Shown here in pieces: positions 32,065-41,049 of a stretch of 64,000 bases of DNA. Origin of the DNA: CAYPTB01 sp964413535 (GTDB taxonomy: Bacteria > Planctomycetota > UBA1135 > GCA-002686595). Location of the stretch: assembly GCA_964413535.1 (NCBI GenBank), contig CAYPTB010000028.1, forward strand, positions 1-64,000. Reading direction: 5' to 3'. Both the position numbers and the translations under genes were made by a program. The notes under the pieces were generated by a model. That model saw only the letters and a program-made list of their open reading frames with translations, was not told the origin of the DNA and made no database searches. Every line of letters starts with the position of its first letter. Within the stretch, counting starts at the first letter, position 1.

Positions 32065-33144
32065 GTGATCCTCCAGCGCTACGTACTGAAGCAGCTCCTC
32101 GTGTCCCTGTGCTTCGCCGCGGGAGGGATCCTCTTCGTGCTCCTGCCGGCGATCCTCGTGAACGCCGTGCACAAGGTCGGGAGCGCCGGACTCGACGCCC
32201 TGTGGGGCTACCTTCCCTTGGTGCTCGCCGAGCTCGTCCCGTACCTACTGCCGCTCGGCTTCCTGCTCGCGGTCGTGACCACTTTCGGTCGACTCGCGGC
32301 CGATCGCGAATGGACGGCCGTGCGCATGGCGGGGATCAACCCGATCCGCTTGCTCTTGCCGTGCGGACTCGTCGCGATCGTCCTGGCCACCGGCACCGAC
32401 TGGCTCACGTCGACCGTCGCGCCGAATTGGGCGCTCCGTCAACAGCGTTACCGGCGCGAGGTGTTGGCGAACGTCATCAAGCATTTCGGGCCGGGTCGGA
32501 CGGAAGTGCGCGTGCCCGGTTTCTTCCTGACGGCCGCGCGCCGCGACCCCGACCACCCCGTGTTCTACCAGGCGCACATCTCGATCCTCCAGCCCGGCGG
32601 CGGCAACGAGGACCCGCGCGACAAGTGGATCTACGCCGACCGGGTGTCGCTCGTGCTCGATGGGAATCATCTCGTCGTCGACCTCGAGAACGCGCGCCTC
32701 ATCAAGGGCGAGGAGGAGGGGAAGGGAAGCCTTCGGTTCCGCCTGGATCTCGACCAGCTCGCGCAGGTGAAGGCGAGCGATCCCAACCGCCCGAAGTTCC
32801 TCTCCTCGGGCGAGATGCGCAGGCGTCTGGCGACGACCGAAGTGACCGAGGAGGAGCGCGGCGAGCTGACCTACGAGATCCACCGGCGGCACTCGCTCGC
32901 GGCGACCTACGTCCTGTTCCTCCTGCTCGGCTTCCCGACGGGAATTCGCTTGAGGCGGGGGACGCAGCTCGCGGCCTTCGCCGCGGCGGTGGCGTACGCG
33001 ATCGTCTACTACGTGCTGTCCTTGCGCCTCGCCCAGCAGCTCTTCATGTCGGGCACGTTGTCCGCGGCGTTCGCGCCCTGGATCACCAACGCGATCGCGT
33101 GCCCGCTCGGGGCCTTCCTCTCGTGGAAGGTGTTGCGCAAGTGA
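32065..33144 (+). CDS. lptF: LptF-type LPS export permease
   Basis: About 359 residues from GTG 32065 (upstream candidates are less likely). The YjgP/YjgQ family plan is clear: three N-terminal helices (LLVSLCFAAGGILFVLLPAIL to VPYLLPLGFLLAVVTTFGRL), a large periplasmic beta-jellyroll region, and three C-terminal helices (SLAATYVLFLLLGFPTGI to LSWKVL). LptF and LptG with LptB drive LPS from the inner membrane to the outer membrane. It overlaps lptG by 4 nt. I chose F over G by position; the two are hard to tell apart. Confidence 0.85.
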   Translation: MILQRYVLKQLLVSLCFAAGGILFVLLPAILVNAVHKVGSAGLDALWGYLPLVLAELVPYLLPLGFLLAVVTTFGRLAADREWTAVRMAGINPIRLLLPCGLVAIVLATGTDWLTSTVAPNWALRQQRYRREVLANVIKHFGPGRTEVRVPGFFLTAARRDPDHPVFYQAHISILQPGGGNEDPRDKWIYADRVSLVLDGNHLVVDLENARLIKGEEEGKGSLRFRLDLDQLAQVKASDPNRPKFLSSGEMRRRLATTEVTEEERGELTYEIHRRHSLAATYVLFLLLGFPTGIRLRRGTQLAAFAAAVAYAIVYYVLSLRLAQQLFMSGTLSAAFAPWITNAIACPLGAFLSWKVLRK

Positions 33145-34283
33145 GACGACCCGCCGCTGCGCGAGCTCGGAAGTTCCGACTGAACCTGGTCGGACGGCTC
33201 GACCGGTACGTGCTGACCTTGTTCGTCGCCTCGTACTCGGTGGCGTTCTTCCTGGTCGTGGGGCTGTTCCTGATCCTCGACCTGGCGGGCAATCTCGACG
33301 AGTACTTCGAACGTTCGGAAGGCTACGAGCCTTCGAGCGCGATGGTCCTCCAGTACTACATCTACAGCATTCCCTTCATCTACCTGCAAGTCGCTCCCTT
33401 CGTGACCCTGGTCGCGGGGCTGTTCACGGCGTCGAAGCTCGTCCACAACAACGAGGTCGTCGCGGCGCTCAATGCCGGCGTGAGCGCGCAACGGCTCCTC
33501 GGCCCCATCCTGTTCGGGGGACTCGCGCTGGGTGCCGCGATGTTCGGGCTCCGCGAGTGGGCCACTGAGAGCCTTGGATTCCGGCGGGATCTCGTGCTCG
33601 ACCGGCTCGTCGAACGGCGCGCAGCTCCGGTCTACGAGGAGGTTTGGCTCAAGGACCCGCGCCCGGGTGGCGTCAACCTCGTCCGCATCGAGAGCTTCGT
33701 GACGGACGGGAGCCGCGGAAGGAGGGGAAGCATCGAAGGGCTCGTCGCGACCTTGCGCGACGGCCCCTCCCTGTCGATGCTCAGCGCCGATCGCGCCGTG
33801 TACGAAGAGCTGACCGGACGCTGGCGGCTCGAACGCGGCGAGCGGCGCGGCATCGAACCCTCGACGGAGTCCGTGCGTATCGACTACCTGGACGAGATCC
33901 GTTTCACGCCGCGCGACCTGCACGTCCTGTGGAAAGGGCAAGAGCGTCCCCTCGACCTCTCGTTCCGCGAGACGAGCGAGCTCTGGCGTCGAGACCCCGA
34001 CAACGCGCAGCTCCAGACCCTGATCGAGTACCACAAGACCTTTCCGCTGGCGAACCTGGTGCTGCTCCTCGTCGGTCTGCCGTTCCTCGTCCGACACGAG
34101 CGTGGTCGGAGGATGGAGAAGCTCGTGGCCGGCTTCCTCCTGTGCATCTTCTACTTCGCAGCCGACTTCGTGACCCGCGCCCTCGGCATGCAGGGCCTCC
34201 TCTCGCCCCTCATGGCGAGCTGGCTTCCCGTGCTGTTCTTTGGCAGCCTGGGGATCGTCTTCTACAGCTCCATGAAGACCTGA
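33141..34283 (+). CDS. lptG: LptG-type LPS export permease
   Basis: 380 residues from GTG 33141. It has the same plan as its neighbour: LDRYVLTLFVASYSVAFFLV, then the first helical bundle, a periplasmic jellyroll, and TFPLANLVLLLVGLPFLVR with two final helices near the end. It lies directly downstream of lptF and should form the permease dimer with it. The gene for LptB is not in this window. It is followed 90 bp later by a TPR lipoprotein. Confidence 0.85.
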   Translation: MRRPAAARARKFRLNLVGRLDRYVLTLFVASYSVAFFLVVGLFLILDLAGNLDEYFERSEGYEPSSAMVLQYYIYSIPFIYLQVAPFVTLVAGLFTASKLVHNNEVVAALNAGVSAQRLLGPILFGGLALGAAMFGLREWATESLGFRRDLVLDRLVERRAAPVYEEVWLKDPRPGGVNLVRIESFVTDGSRGRRGSIEGLVATLRDGPSLSMLSADRAVYEELTGRWRLERGERRGIEPSTESVRIDYLDEIRFTPRDLHVLWKGQERPLDLSFRETSELWRRDPDNAQLQTLIEYHKTFPLANLVLLLVGLPFLVRHERGRRMEKLVAGFLLCIFYFAADFVTRALGMQGLLSPLMASWLPVLFFGSLGIVFYSSMKT

Positions 34284-34374
34284 ACGGGCGTTCGCGGACG
34301 GTGTGCAGCGGATTGGAAGAACTCCCCCGAGACGGCGTCGAACGCCGGCCCCGGAACGACGATCCCCTCCGAAG

Positions 34375-35607
34375 ATGACTTCAGCCCGCCTTTCGCTCCT
34401 CGTCGCACTCGCATGTCTGGGCTCCGCTTGCGCCTCGGGCAGCCTGGAGCCGTCGCCCGTCCCCGGCCTGATCGAGAGCGGTCATTACGTCGAAGCCCTG
34501 GATGCCGCCGCGGAGCGTCACGCGCAGCGCCCGGAGGACCCCGAGGTCGAGCGCGAGTACCGCATGGCCACCGTCGCCGTGCACCTGCAGCGCGCGCGCG
34601 AAGCGACCTTCGACGACCGCGACGAGGACGCCCTCGTCCACATCGCCGAGGCCGAGCGCGTCGATCCGGGGAACGAGTTCGTGGCGATGTGGCGCCTCAA
34701 GGTGGATCGGACGATCGCCAACGAGTGGTTGACCCACGCTCAGGAGTTCGGCGCGCGCGGCGAGTATGCGAACGCCTACGCCGCGTACGAGAAAGCCCTG
34801 TCGCACGATCCGACGAGCCCACAGGCGCAGCAAGGCCTCCAGAACGTGCTGTTGCTCATCAACTACCGGCAAGGTCGCGGGGAGGAGTACTACAAGGAAG
34901 GCGTGAGGTCCCTGCGCTCCTACTGGCTGCACCGCGCGCGCGTGCAGTTCGACTACACGACCGAGAAGTACATTCCCGACCACGAGGATGCCGCGCAACG
35001 CGGCGAAATGGTCGATCGGCTCCTCGCCCAGGAGCGCGTGGACATCGCGCAGGAGTTCGAGGACGAGGGTCTCTTCTTCGCCGCCGGGAACGAGTACCGC
35101 CTGGCGCTGCTGCTCGACCCGACGAACGCGGAGGCGTCGGTCGGGCGTGAGCGTACCGAGCGCGAGATCGGGGCGACGAAGAGCCTCGCCCACGCCGACT
35201 GGTTGCGCGTGCGCGAGCGTTTCGACGAAGCTCGGGCCGAGCTCGACCAGGGACGCGAGCTCACGGAGGTCCAAGGCGATCGCTTCGAGTCCGCGGCGAT
35301 CGACGTGGATCAGGCGCGCTACCAGATCCTCTACGACGAGGCTCTGCGGCTCGAGCACGACTTGCGCTACCCCGAAGCGGTGGAGAAGTACACGGAGCTA
35401 CTCGCGGTCGCGGGCTATTACGAGGACGCGATCACGCGCGTGGAAACGCTGCAGGACTTCATCGCTCGCGCCGAGGACCTGTATGCGAGCGCCCTGGCGA
35501 CGGACGATCCCGCCGAGCAACTGAGCTACCTGCGTCAGCTCGAGCTCTTCTGGCCGGAGTACCGCGACGTCGACGAGTGGCTCGCGCGCCTCGCATCGGA
35601 GGAGTGA
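34375..35607 (+). CDS. TPR-rich lipoprotein, 410 aa
   Basis: 410 residues from ATG 34375. A signal peptide ends in the lipobox LGSAC (residues 16-20). The rest is nearly all helical, with TPR-like pairs such as EWLTHAQEFGARGEYANAYAAYEKAL and later RYPEAVEKYTELLAVAGYYE. TPR lipoproteins act as scaffolds in assembly machines. Proximity to lptFG makes an envelope role plausible but unproven. The following gene is on the other strand, so this ends the operon. Confidence 0.75.
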   Translation: MTSARLSLLVALACLGSACASGSLEPSPVPGLIESGHYVEALDAAAERHAQRPEDPEVEREYRMATVAVHLQRAREATFDDRDEDALVHIAEAERVDPGNEFVAMWRLKVDRTIANEWLTHAQEFGARGEYANAYAAYEKALSHDPTSPQAQQGLQNVLLLINYRQGRGEEYYKEGVRSLRSYWLHRARVQFDYTTEKYIPDHEDAAQRGEMVDRLLAQERVDIAQEFEDEGLFFAAGNEYRLALLLDPTNAEASVGRERTEREIGATKSLAHADWLRVRERFDEARAELDQGRELTEVQGDRFESAAIDVDQARYQILYDEALRLEHDLRYPEAVEKYTELLAVAGYYEDAITRVETLQDFIARAEDLYASALATDDPAEQLSYLRQLELFWPEYRDVDEWLARLASEE

Positions 35608-35620
35608 CGCCGAGCCTCGG

Positions 35621-36346
35621 CTAGCTCGCGCGTTCCCCGCTGCTCTCGGCGCGCAGGATCCACGCGCACGCGAGGCAGAAGAGGGACGCGAAGGCCGTTC
35701 CAAAGGAGAAGAGCGGGTCGACTTGCTCGAACGCCCCCTTCCACACGACGAACGTCCAGTAGAGCCAAGGCCCCCAGGCCGAGAGCGCGGCGAAGCTCCA
35801 ACGCGCGGAGGGAGAGTAGCGGGGGAGAGCCGGCTCTCCGTGCGCCTCGCGACTGGGAGCTCTATCGCGTTCGAGGCGGTCGAGCTCGACTGCCGTGCGG
35901 TCGAGCAAGGCCTGGTTCTGGACGAGCGTCCGGTGCTCGATCACGAGCGCCCAGAGATTGATCAGCAGCGCACCGAGCCCGACGAGCGTGTGCACGTGGG
36001 GCGAGAGCCCGAAGCCGCGCTGCGCGTACCCGAGAACGCCCGTCGCCACGATCGCGCCCGACGCCAATATCGCCGCCGGGTAGGAGGACTGCTTCGCGAA
36101 GAAGGCGTTGAGCTCGGCGAGGTAGGTTCCGTCGAGCGCCCACGATTGCATCGCGGCCTTGAGCACCCGACCCGTGACGATCATGAACACGATCATCAGC
36201 GTGTGCGTCGCCACGGCGAAGATGGCCGTGAGCAGACCGACGGCGAGGTGCGTCGCCGGATCCGCGAAGATCCCGGTGATCGCGGTGGCGAGGAGCGCTG
36301 GCGCGACGATCAGGGCCAGGGCGCCGAAGTAGTGCACCATGCGCAT
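35621..36346 (-). CDS. Multi-pass membrane protein, 241 aa
   Basis: 241 residues from ATG 36346 (ATG 36340 is also possible). Four hydrophobic segments cover about 5-27, 35-58, 90-108 and 119-138, then a charged loop (LDRTAVELDRLERDRAPSRE) and two more helices. No conserved motif and no recognised family. It is convergent with the TPR lipoprotein gene. The first half recalls small sensor-like membrane proteins, but nothing specific can be said. Confidence 0.6.
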   Translation of the reverse strand: MRMVHYFGALALIVAPALLATAITGIFADPATHLAVGLLTAIFAVATHTLMIVFMIVTGRVLKAAMQSWALDGTYLAELNAFFAKQSSYPAAILASGAIVATGVLGYAQRGFGLSPHVHTLVGLGALLINLWALVIEHRTLVQNQALLDRTAVELDRLERDRAPSREAHGEPALPRYSPSARWSFAALSAWGPWLYWTFVVWKGAFEQVDPLFSFGTAFASLFCLACAWILRAESSGERAS

Positions 36347-36460
36347 GGCGAATCCGTGGTGCGCTGGAGCACCGAGGGTCCCTCGGGACGGCGTCGAGCT
36401 CTGCCGACGTTTCGGTCGCGGTATCCCGCCCGCGACCTGCCGTCCGAGGACCTGCCCGCT

Positions 36461-37501
36461 CTACTCGCGCGTGATCTCGACCGAGACTTCGAGGGTCGCG
36501 CTCATGTAGAGCGTTTGCGCGATGTCCATCTGCTCACCCATGGCTTCGATGGTCATGGCGTTGTCCATCACCGACTTCGTGTCTCCGGACAGCACGAGCG
36601 AGAAGACGTGTCCGGATTCGAGGTCCCACAGGAGCTCGCCCGAGAGCTCGAACTCCACCTCGACGTCCGCGGAATCGACCGAGATGTTCATCCCGGCCTG
36701 CTGGGCGCCTTGCTCGACGGCCTCGACGAGGAGCTCGGTGATGTCGTTCGCGGACTCCACCTCGACCGCCAGGGCGACGACGCCCATCCGACGTCCCTCC
36801 ACTTCCTTGGTACCCCGATAGGTGGCGGTGCAATGGCCCTCGATGTCGCCCAACTGGCTGGCGAAGTCGAAGTCGTTACCGAGGTCCATTCCGGCGGGAG
36901 GGTCCTCGGGGGCGAGCTTCAGGTTTCCTCCGGGCGCCAGGAAGGCCATGACGGCGTTCGGATCGATCTCCCACGTGTCGCCTTCCGCGACCGCGCGGCC
37001 CGGGAGGAAGTCGCGCAGGTCCATGTCCTCTTCGAGGCCCTCCAAGAGCTTGTGGTCCTCGTCCTCGTGCTCGCCCGTGAACGCGACGTCGTAGGCTTCC
37101 GTCTCCTCGTTCCAGGTGAAGACCACCGAGAGGCCCTCGAGCTCGCTCGACGAGGTCGTCTCGAAGTCCTGCGGCCCCGCCATCGGGTTCTTCACGGAGG
37201 TCGATGACTCGGCGGAGAGGCCGTCGAAGGTGCGCTCGAGCTTCACGGGTCGGCCCTCACCCATCTCGACGAAGTGATCGGTGACCGTGATCGAGGAGGT
37301 CCAATTCGTCTCGTTCTCGATCTCGGGCATCGGGGGCTTCTCTCCGTTCACCTCCATTTCCATCTCGTCCAGCACGCTCTCGATCGCCATGACGAAGGTC
37401 TTCGTCACGCGCTGCCCCTCGCGCGGTGCGAAGGCGAGCTCGTCGGCGGGCACGGTGAACGCGAAGAAAGCCGGAACGACGAGCGCCAGTGTGTACTTCA
37501 T
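36461..37501 (-). CDS. Secreted hypothetical protein, 346 aa
   Basis: 346 residues from ATG 37501. A signal peptide covers about residues 1-18. The mature protein is acidic, with many Glu/Asp-rich stretches (EHEDEDHKLLEGLEEDMDL) and repeated beta strands. It resembles the secreted acidic proteins of planctomycete genomes but lacks any known domain. It is divergent from the ECF transporter operon. Confidence 0.65.
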   Translation of the reverse strand: MKYTLALVVPAFFAFTVPADELAFAPREGQRVTKTFVMAIESVLDEMEMEVNGEKPPMPEIENETNWTSSITVTDHFVEMGEGRPVKLERTFDGLSAESSTSVKNPMAGPQDFETTSSSELEGLSVVFTWNEETEAYDVAFTGEHEDEDHKLLEGLEEDMDLRDFLPGRAVAEGDTWEIDPNAVMAFLAPGGNLKLAPEDPPAGMDLGNDFDFASQLGDIEGHCTATYRGTKEVEGRRMGVVALAVEVESANDITELLVEAVEQGAQQAGMNISVDSADVEVEFELSGELLWDLESGHVFSLVLSGDTKSVMDNAMTIEAMGEQMDIAQTLYMSATLEVSVEITRE

Positions 37502-37724
37502 CGGAGGGGTGACGGGGTCCGGGTGGCGGCGCACGCGAGGCGCGCGCGGAAGTGCTGCGGGGAAGGGCGGCCGCTACATTGGGCTACCGGGGCCATTCGA
37601 CCGCCTTACACTGCGATGACGGAAGGGGTGGAGGCGGCGGAACGAACGTCCAGTCTAGGGCACGGAGGCCGAGGACTGCAGGCGTCCGCCCCGGCTGGTT
37701 CGCCAACCCCTGCCCGAACGGTCC

Positions 37725-39413
37725 ATGAGCGGAGCGTCGCTGCAAGCATCCGTGCTCCTCTCCGCGCGCGCGCTCGCGTGCACCTATCGCGGCGGGGGGG
37801 ACGTGCTCGGGGGCGTCGACCTGGACCTCTCCGCGGGCGAGCTCTGCCTGCTCGTCGGGAAGAGCGCCAGCGGGAAGACGAGCCTCGTGCGCTGCCTGAA
37901 CGGACTCGTCCCGCGCGGCTACCGGGGCTCCAACCGGACGGGCTCGGTCCGGGTCGGCGGGCGGGACCTCGCCGACCTCGCGCCGGGCGAGGCGGGCACG
38001 CTCGTCGGAACGCTCCTCCAGGACTCCGCCCGGGGGGTGGTCGGTTGGGACGTGTGGCGCGAGATCGCCTTCGGCCCCGAGAACCTCGGTCTCGCGGTGC
38101 CGGTCGTCCAGGAGCGCGTGGCGCGCATGGCCGAGCGGCTCGGAGTCACCCACCTGCTCGCGCGCGAGACGTCCACGTTGTCGGGCGGCGAGCTGCAGAA
38201 GGTCGCCCTGGCCGGCGTGCTCGCCATGGAGCCCCGCGTGCTGCTGCTCGACGAGCCCTTGGCCGCGCTCGATCCCGTCTCCGCCGAGGAGATCGCGCTG
38301 CTCCTGCGCTCGCTCGCCGACGAAGGGCGCGCGTTGCTCGTGGTCGAGCACCGCATCGAGGCGATCGCCAGCGCGAGCCCCGACCGCGTCGTCGAACTCG
38401 AGCGCGGGCGCGTTTCCTTCGACGGCGACCTCGCGAGCTACTTCGCCCGCGCCGATCCGCGACACACCCACCTTCCCGCGCGCGTCGCGCTCGCGCGTTG
38501 GCGCGTCGTGCTCGCGCGCCCGCGCGTGGTGGTCGTGGAAGGAGAGGAGGACGAACCAGAGCTCCCGCCGCCCCCGCCGCCGGGAGCCCAGGCCGCGCTC
38601 GAGTTCGAGGACGTCACGTTCGCCTACTCGCGCGGAACGCGCCGCGACGTGCTTGCCGGCGTGAGCCTGTGCGTCCTGCGCGGCGAGCGGCTCGCGCTGC
38701 TCGGGGCCAACGGCTCGGGGAAGTCGACCTTGCTCGCGCTCGCGATGGGGCTCCTGCGGCCCGATACGGGTCGTGTGCGCGTCGCCGGTCGCGACACGGC
38801 GGAGCTCTCGACGGCCGAGATCGCACGCGAGGTCGGGATCGTGTTCCAGGATCCGGCCGTGATGCTCTTCGCGGACACCGTCCTGGAGGAGTGTCGGTTC
38901 GGACCGCGGACGCTGGGTCTCGACCCCGAGGACGTCGAGCGCAACGTCGAGCTCGCCCTGCGGCGCTTCCACCTGGAGGACCTGCGCGCGTCCGCGCCCG
39001 GCGCGCTCTCGATCGGTCAGAAGAAGCGCGTGACGCTGGCCGCCGTCGCAGCCTGCGGCGTGACGAGCTGGCTCGTGGACGAGCCCACCGCCGGCCTGGA
39101 CCCGGCGGGCGTGCGCGACTTCCTGAACGCCCTGCTCGCGTCCGGCGCGGGGGCGTCGACGGTCCTCTTCGCGACGCACGACCTCGACCTGGCCGCGACG
39201 CACGCGCACCGCTTGGCCGTGCTCGATGGAGGCCGCGTCGCCGCCCTCGGACCGCCCGGCCTGGTCCTGTCCGATCCACGGATCTTCGAGCGCGCCCGCT
39301 TGCGTCCCACGAGTCTGCTCGCCGCCAACGCAGAGCGGCTGGCGGCGGGGCTCGCGCCGCTCACGGCGCGCGCGCTGGCTCGGAACGAGCGCGGGGGAGG
39401 CGCTCGAGCATGA
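37725..39413 (+). CDS. Fused ECF-transporter ATPase (EcfA1-EcfA2)
   Basis: 562 residues from ATG 37725. Two ABC ATPase domains in one chain. The first has Walker A VGKSASGKTSLVR, signature LSGGELQKVALAG and Walker B VLLLDEP. The second has LLGANGSGKSTLLAL, LSIGQKKRVTLAA and WLVDEPTAG. The domains are separated by a proline-rich linker (PPPPPPGA). This replaces the two ATPases EcfA and EcfA' of other organisms. Its stop overlaps the next start, ATGA. Confidence 0.9.
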   Translation: MSGASLQASVLLSARALACTYRGGGDVLGGVDLDLSAGELCLLVGKSASGKTSLVRCLNGLVPRGYRGSNRTGSVRVGGRDLADLAPGEAGTLVGTLLQDSARGVVGWDVWREIAFGPENLGLAVPVVQERVARMAERLGVTHLLARETSTLSGGELQKVALAGVLAMEPRVLLLDEPLAALDPVSAEEIALLLRSLADEGRALLVVEHRIEAIASASPDRVVELERGRVSFDGDLASYFARADPRHTHLPARVALARWRVVLARPRVVVVEGEEDEPELPPPPPPGAQAALEFEDVTFAYSRGTRRDVLAGVSLCVLRGERLALLGANGSGKSTLLALAMGLLRPDTGRVRVAGRDTAELSTAEIAREVGIVFQDPAVMLFADTVLEECRFGPRTLGLDPEDVERNVELALRRFHLEDLRASAPGALSIGQKKRVTLAAVAACGVTSWLVDEPTAGLDPAGVRDFLNALLASGAGASTVLFATHDLDLAATHAHRLAVLDGGRVAALGPPGLVLSDPRIFERARLRPTSLLAANAERLAAGLAPLTARALARNERGGGARA

Positions 39414-40135
39414 ATCTCTCCGTGCTGCGCCTCGACACGCGCGCCATCGTGCGCATGGCCTCCGGAGCCGCGCTGTACGGCGTCTTCTCGTGGGTCACGA
39501 ACATCCTGCTCCTGCCGAGCGCGTCGCTCATCAGTATCCGTCCCGCGATCGTGATACCGATCTTCTTCGGGCTGCAGTGGGGACCGGCGGTGGGATTCTT
39601 CAGCGGCCTGGTGGGCAACCTGATCGGCGACACGCTGACGGGGATGGGCTTCTTCCCGCAGTGGGACCTCGGCAACGGGATCGTGGGCGCCGTCGCGGGT
39701 CTCGCGCCGCTCGTCGGACGCACGCGCCGGTCGAGCGACGGCCTCGTCGTGCTCTCGTCCGCGCTGCTCGTCGCAATCGGTCTGTGGATGAGGCAGCTCG
39801 CGGAGCCGTTCGATTCGCCCTTGGCCGGCCCGGGCTTCGTGCCGGCGAACCACGCGGCCTGGCCGTTCTGCATCGCGGGGTTCCTCGTCGTGCTCTGGCT
39901 CGCCGCGCGCGGGCGCTCGCCGGCCGTGGAAGCGACGGTCTGGGGCGTGTTCGCGATCCTCGTGGGGATGGGAACGGCCGCGCTCATCGACGTGCCCTAC
40001 AACGGCATGTCGCTCGAGGTGGCGTTGCTCGGCGAGTTCCTGCCCGCCTCGGTCTCGAACACCGTGAACACGCTGGTGCTCCTGCCGCCGATGACGCGGG
40101 CCTACGAGCGTGCGCTCGTCCGGGGAGGGCGTTGA
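39410..40135 (+). CDS. ECF-transporter substrate-binding S component
   Basis: 241 residues from ATG 39410. Hydrophobic helices with the S-component signature SIRPAIVIPIFFGLQWGP then GNLIGDTLTGMG, as in the ECF-family S proteins of PF07155 type. S components bind a vitamin or metal with high affinity, so the substrate may be a vitamin such as riboflavin or another cofactor, but I cannot decide. It lies between the ATPase and T genes with overlaps on both sides. Confidence 0.8.
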   Translation: MNLSVLRLDTRAIVRMASGAALYGVFSWVTNILLLPSASLISIRPAIVIPIFFGLQWGPAVGFFSGLVGNLIGDTLTGMGFFPQWDLGNGIVGAVAGLAPLVGRTRRSSDGLVVLSSALLVAIGLWMRQLAEPFDSPLAGPGFVPANHAAWPFCIAGFLVVLWLAARGRSPAVEATVWGVFAILVGMGTAALIDVPYNGMSLEVALLGEFLPASVSNTVNTLVLLPPMTRAYERALVRGGR

Positions 40136-40857
40136 TGCAGGTCTTCGCGCAGGAGCGCCGCGCGGGGTTCTACGCCGAGCTCGACGAGCGCGCGCGCGTC
40201 CTGCTCGCGCTCTCCGGCGTGGTCGCGACCCTGTGCACGTGGGATCCGCTCGCGCTGGGCATCGTGGCGAGCTTCGCCCTCGCGGTCGTGCTCGTCGCGC
40301 GCGTGCGTTGGCGGGAGATCCGGCGCTTCGCGTTCTTCGCAGCCTTCGTCATCGCGGTGCTCGTGTTCTTCACGTGGCTCACGTACGACGGCAGCGCCGC
40401 CGCGGGGCGCCGCCACGCGCTCGCGCAGAGCCTGCGGATGGTGAGCCTCGTGGCCTTCACCGCCGTGCTGCCGTTCACGATCGAGCCGTCGCGCTGGGGC
40501 GTGACCGTTCGGCGCCTGGGGTTGTCCGACCGACTGTCCTTCGCCGTGGAGCTCTCCATCCGCTTCGTGCCCGCCTTCGCCGAGCGCTTCGAGCGCACGC
40601 TGCGGGCGCAGGCCGCGCGCGGTCTCGACACGAGCGCGCGCGTCGGGGTGATCCGAAGGCTCGCGCGTGTCGTGCCCGTGATCGTGCCCGTCTTGCTCGA
40701 CGTCATCGTGTCGGGCGAGGACGTGGCCGATGCCATGGACCTGCGCGCCTTCGGCACGCGGCCGCGCACGTGGTGCGGTCGAAGCCGTTTCGGAGCGGCC
40801 GAGTGGGCCGCGCTCGGCCTGGGCGTCGCGCTCGTCCTGCTCGCGATCTTCGCCTAG
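40135..40857 (+). CDS. ecfT: ECF-transporter transmembrane T component
   Basis: 240 residues from ATG 40135, overlapping the S gene by 1 nt (TGATG). Helices at about 20-45, 60-85, 95-130 and the C-terminal segment, plus the coupling helices with AQAARGLDTS (short ARG motif) typical of EcfT. It links S to the ATPases. The operon is complete: ATPase, S, T. The stop codon is the first base triplet of a 30-bp repeat array. Confidence 0.85.
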   Translation: MQVFAQERRAGFYAELDERARVLLALSGVVATLCTWDPLALGIVASFALAVVLVARVRWREIRRFAFFAAFVIAVLVFFTWLTYDGSAAAGRRHALAQSLRMVSLVAFTAVLPFTIEPSRWGVTVRRLGLSDRLSFAVELSIRFVPAFAERFERTLRAQAARGLDTSARVGVIRRLARVVPVIVPVLLDVIVSGEDVADAMDLRAFGTRPRTWCGRSRFGAAEWAALGLGVALVLLAIFA

Positions 40858-40944
40858 CAGTGCGCTCGCGCACTGCGTGTCCATTAGCAGTGCGCTCGCG
40901 CACTGCGTGCCCATTAGCAGTGCGCTCGCGCACTGCGTGTCCAT
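40855..40944 (+). repeat. Three tandem 30-bp palindromic repeats
   Basis: Three consecutive 30-bp copies starting TAGCAGTGCGC, each holding the perfect inverted repeat GCAGTGCGC-TC-GCGCACTGC and ending CGTGTCCAT; the middle copy has one C in place of T. The first copy starts with the stop codon of ecfT. It could act as a transcription terminator or RNA-stabilising array. Confidence 0.95.
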
Positions 40945-41049
40945 CGGTATGCCTTTGAGCCCGCAGCACCGCCTCAGTCCCGTCCGACGCTTCGCGACGA
41001 GCGACGGCCCTCCTCGCACGCTCCGCGCGCGTAGAATCCAGCGCTCGCG

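Noticed and set aside
37535..37724. Possible riboswitch before the ECF operon
   Set aside because: The 190-bp stretch shows no match to cobalamin, FMN, TPP or other consensus boxes that I can recognise.
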